A stretch of 6,991 nucleotides of DNA. It comes from Oscillospiraceae bacterium. GTDB lineage: Bacteria; Bacillota_A; Clostridia; Oscillospirales; WRJC01. Location of the stretch: positions 1 to 6,991 of the forward strand of contig WQXD01000193.1 of NCBI GenBank assembly GCA_009785015.1, given 5' to 3'. This document shows, in pieces, positions 6,617-6,991 of the stretch; position 1 is the stretch's first letter, and the number at the start of each line of letters is the position of its first letter. Made by a program: the position numbers and the translations under genes. Below the pieces are notes generated by a model that made no database searches, was not told where the DNA came from, and saw only the letters and a list, made by a program, of their open reading frames with translations.

Positions 6617-6667
6617 ATAAATACTTCCTTTTTTGATTGATTGTTGTACTTTGTCAAACTACATAAA

Positions 6668-6676
6668 ATTTTATCA
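6668..6676 (-). promoter_or_regulatory. Possible extended -10 promoter element for the operon
   Basis: The minus strand reads TGATAAAAT, which fits an extended -10 (TGn then TAtAAT with one mismatch), about 50 bases before the first ATG at 6616. No good -35 is found 16-18 bases upstream; the region is very AT-rich throughout. A 12-base palindrome, ATAAAATTTTAT (6663-6674), overlaps it and might be an operator or chance. A TTGACA at about 6655-6650 has no -10 at the right distance. Confidence 0.3.
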
Positions 6677-6708
6677 TACAAATATGAACAAATTATAAAT
6701 AAATATGC

Positions 6709-6736
6709 AAATCCACCCTTATTTCAGGGTGGATTT
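6709..6736 (-). terminator. Rho-independent terminator of the upstream membrane-protein gene
   Basis: A perfect 11-bp inverted repeat (arms 6709-6719 and 6726-6736) encloses a 6-base loop, 21 bases past the stop codon of the small membrane-protein gene at 6758. On the minus strand the stem ends in its own TTT, then GCATATTTATTT, so the U run is interrupted. As the only genes here are on the minus strand, that is the likely working direction. It separates the membrane-protein gene from the operon starting at 6616. Confidence 0.65.
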
Positions 6737-6757
6737 TGATTTTAAACCAAATTATTT

Positions 6758-6991
6758 TCATTTGAATTTTATCGCGTTTACGACCATGTAGTAGACGGGA
6801 ATGGTCAAAAACACCATCCAGGCCGGGTGCCATATGTCGTAATCGAAACCGATGCAAAGAAAAAATATCGCGCACAGGACCGGGTACGGGAATATATTGG
6901 CTTTGGATCTGAAACCCTTGGCCTTGGTCATGGCGATCATCTCGTAATAGACGGGTATGGTCAAAAACAAGAGCCAGGTCGGGTGCCACAC
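6758..6991 (-). CDS. Small membrane protein with tandem 52-residue two-span repeats (N-terminus outside window)
   Basis: Seventy-seven codons are visible, ending in a TGA at 6760-6758. They contain two copies of the motif WHPxW followed by FLTIPVYY: the first at the window edge (visible residues 2-16), the second 52 residues later, separated by a basic loop (TKAKGFRSKAN) and a hydrophobic span (YPVLCAIFFLCIGFDYD). This gives a unit of loop, membrane span, WHPxW turn and second span. The first in-window codon is GTG, but because the repeat is entered at its middle the real start almost certainly lies beyond 6991. Similar WHPxW-FLxIP membrane tails occur in several Firmicutes proteins of unknown role, some attached to HTH regulators; this is a recollection, not a search. 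No function is assigned. A terminator follows. Confidence 0.6.
   Translation of the reverse strand: MWHPTWLLFLTIPVYYEMIAMTKAKGFRSKANIFPYPVLCAIFFLCIGFDYDIWHPAWMVFLTIPVYYMVVNAIKFK
6793..6991 (-). repeat. Tandem direct repeat, 156-base period, inside the membrane-protein gene
   Basis: The stretch starting at 6793 recurs at 6949, a period of 156 bases (52 codons). Aligning 6793-6835 with 6949-6991 by eye gives about 36 identical bases of 43, including a shared 12-base run ATGGTCAAAAAC on the plus strand. The copy at the window edge is incomplete, so the number of units is unknown. It encodes the repeated WHPxW and FLTIPVYY segments. Confidence 0.8.

Noticed and set aside
6650..6655. Minus-strand TTGACA as a -35 box for the operon
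   Set aside because: Seventeen bases downstream there is only an A run next to the ribosome binding site and no -10-like hexamer at suitable spacing.

Overview
All genes in this window lie on the minus strand, so it reads from right (6991) to left (1). The sequence looks like a chromosomal piece of a Gram-positive, probably clostridial (Firmicutes/Bacillota), anaerobe. The supporting signs are strong AGGAGG-type ribosome binding sites, two lipobox lipoproteins, a C-terminal xPxTG-D sorting signal with a membrane anchor and basic tail, a Thermotoga/Bacillus-type DAHP synthase, and a FolD plus FchA pair. Species cannot be assigned from sequence alone.

Layout in transcription order. (1) 6991-6758: the C-terminal part of a small membrane protein built from a tandem 52-residue unit, followed by a rho-independent terminator (6709-6736). 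(2) 6616-2151 (through fchA) and on to 1217: six closely spaced genes that look like one operon. They are a DUF4082-like lipoprotein, a TIM-barrel sugar phosphate isomerase/epimerase-like protein (GTG start), folD, an orphan solute-binding lipoprotein, fchA and a sortase-type surface protein with a lectin-like domain. Gaps are 22, 22, -4, 25 and 31 bases, and the unit ends in a strong hairpin terminator at 1166-1197. (3) 1115-1: aroF (DAHP synthase) and the first 38 codons of tyrA (prephenate dehydrogenase), overlapping by 4 bases (ATGA), the start of an aromatic amino acid operon.

How the genes may work together. FolD has lost the two residues usually needed for its cyclohydrolase half-reaction (Ile51 in place of the catalytic Lys, Phe95 in place of the Gln). 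FchA, a dedicated methenyl-THF cyclohydrolase, is encoded two genes downstream. Together they would interconvert methylene-THF and formyl-THF. Unexpectedly, this cytosolic one-carbon pair is interleaved with three exported proteins (two lipid-anchored, one wall- or membrane-anchored) and a sugar isomerase-like enzyme. The solute-binding lipoprotein is coupled to folD by an ATGA overlap, with no ABC permease or ATPase in view. This mixed surface plus C1-folate unit is the most interesting part of the window. A link between an extracellular carbohydrate-like ligand and folate C1 flux is only a hypothesis. No CRISPR, tRNA, rRNA, IS element or phage gene was seen, and no gene-free stretch exceeds about 140 bases.
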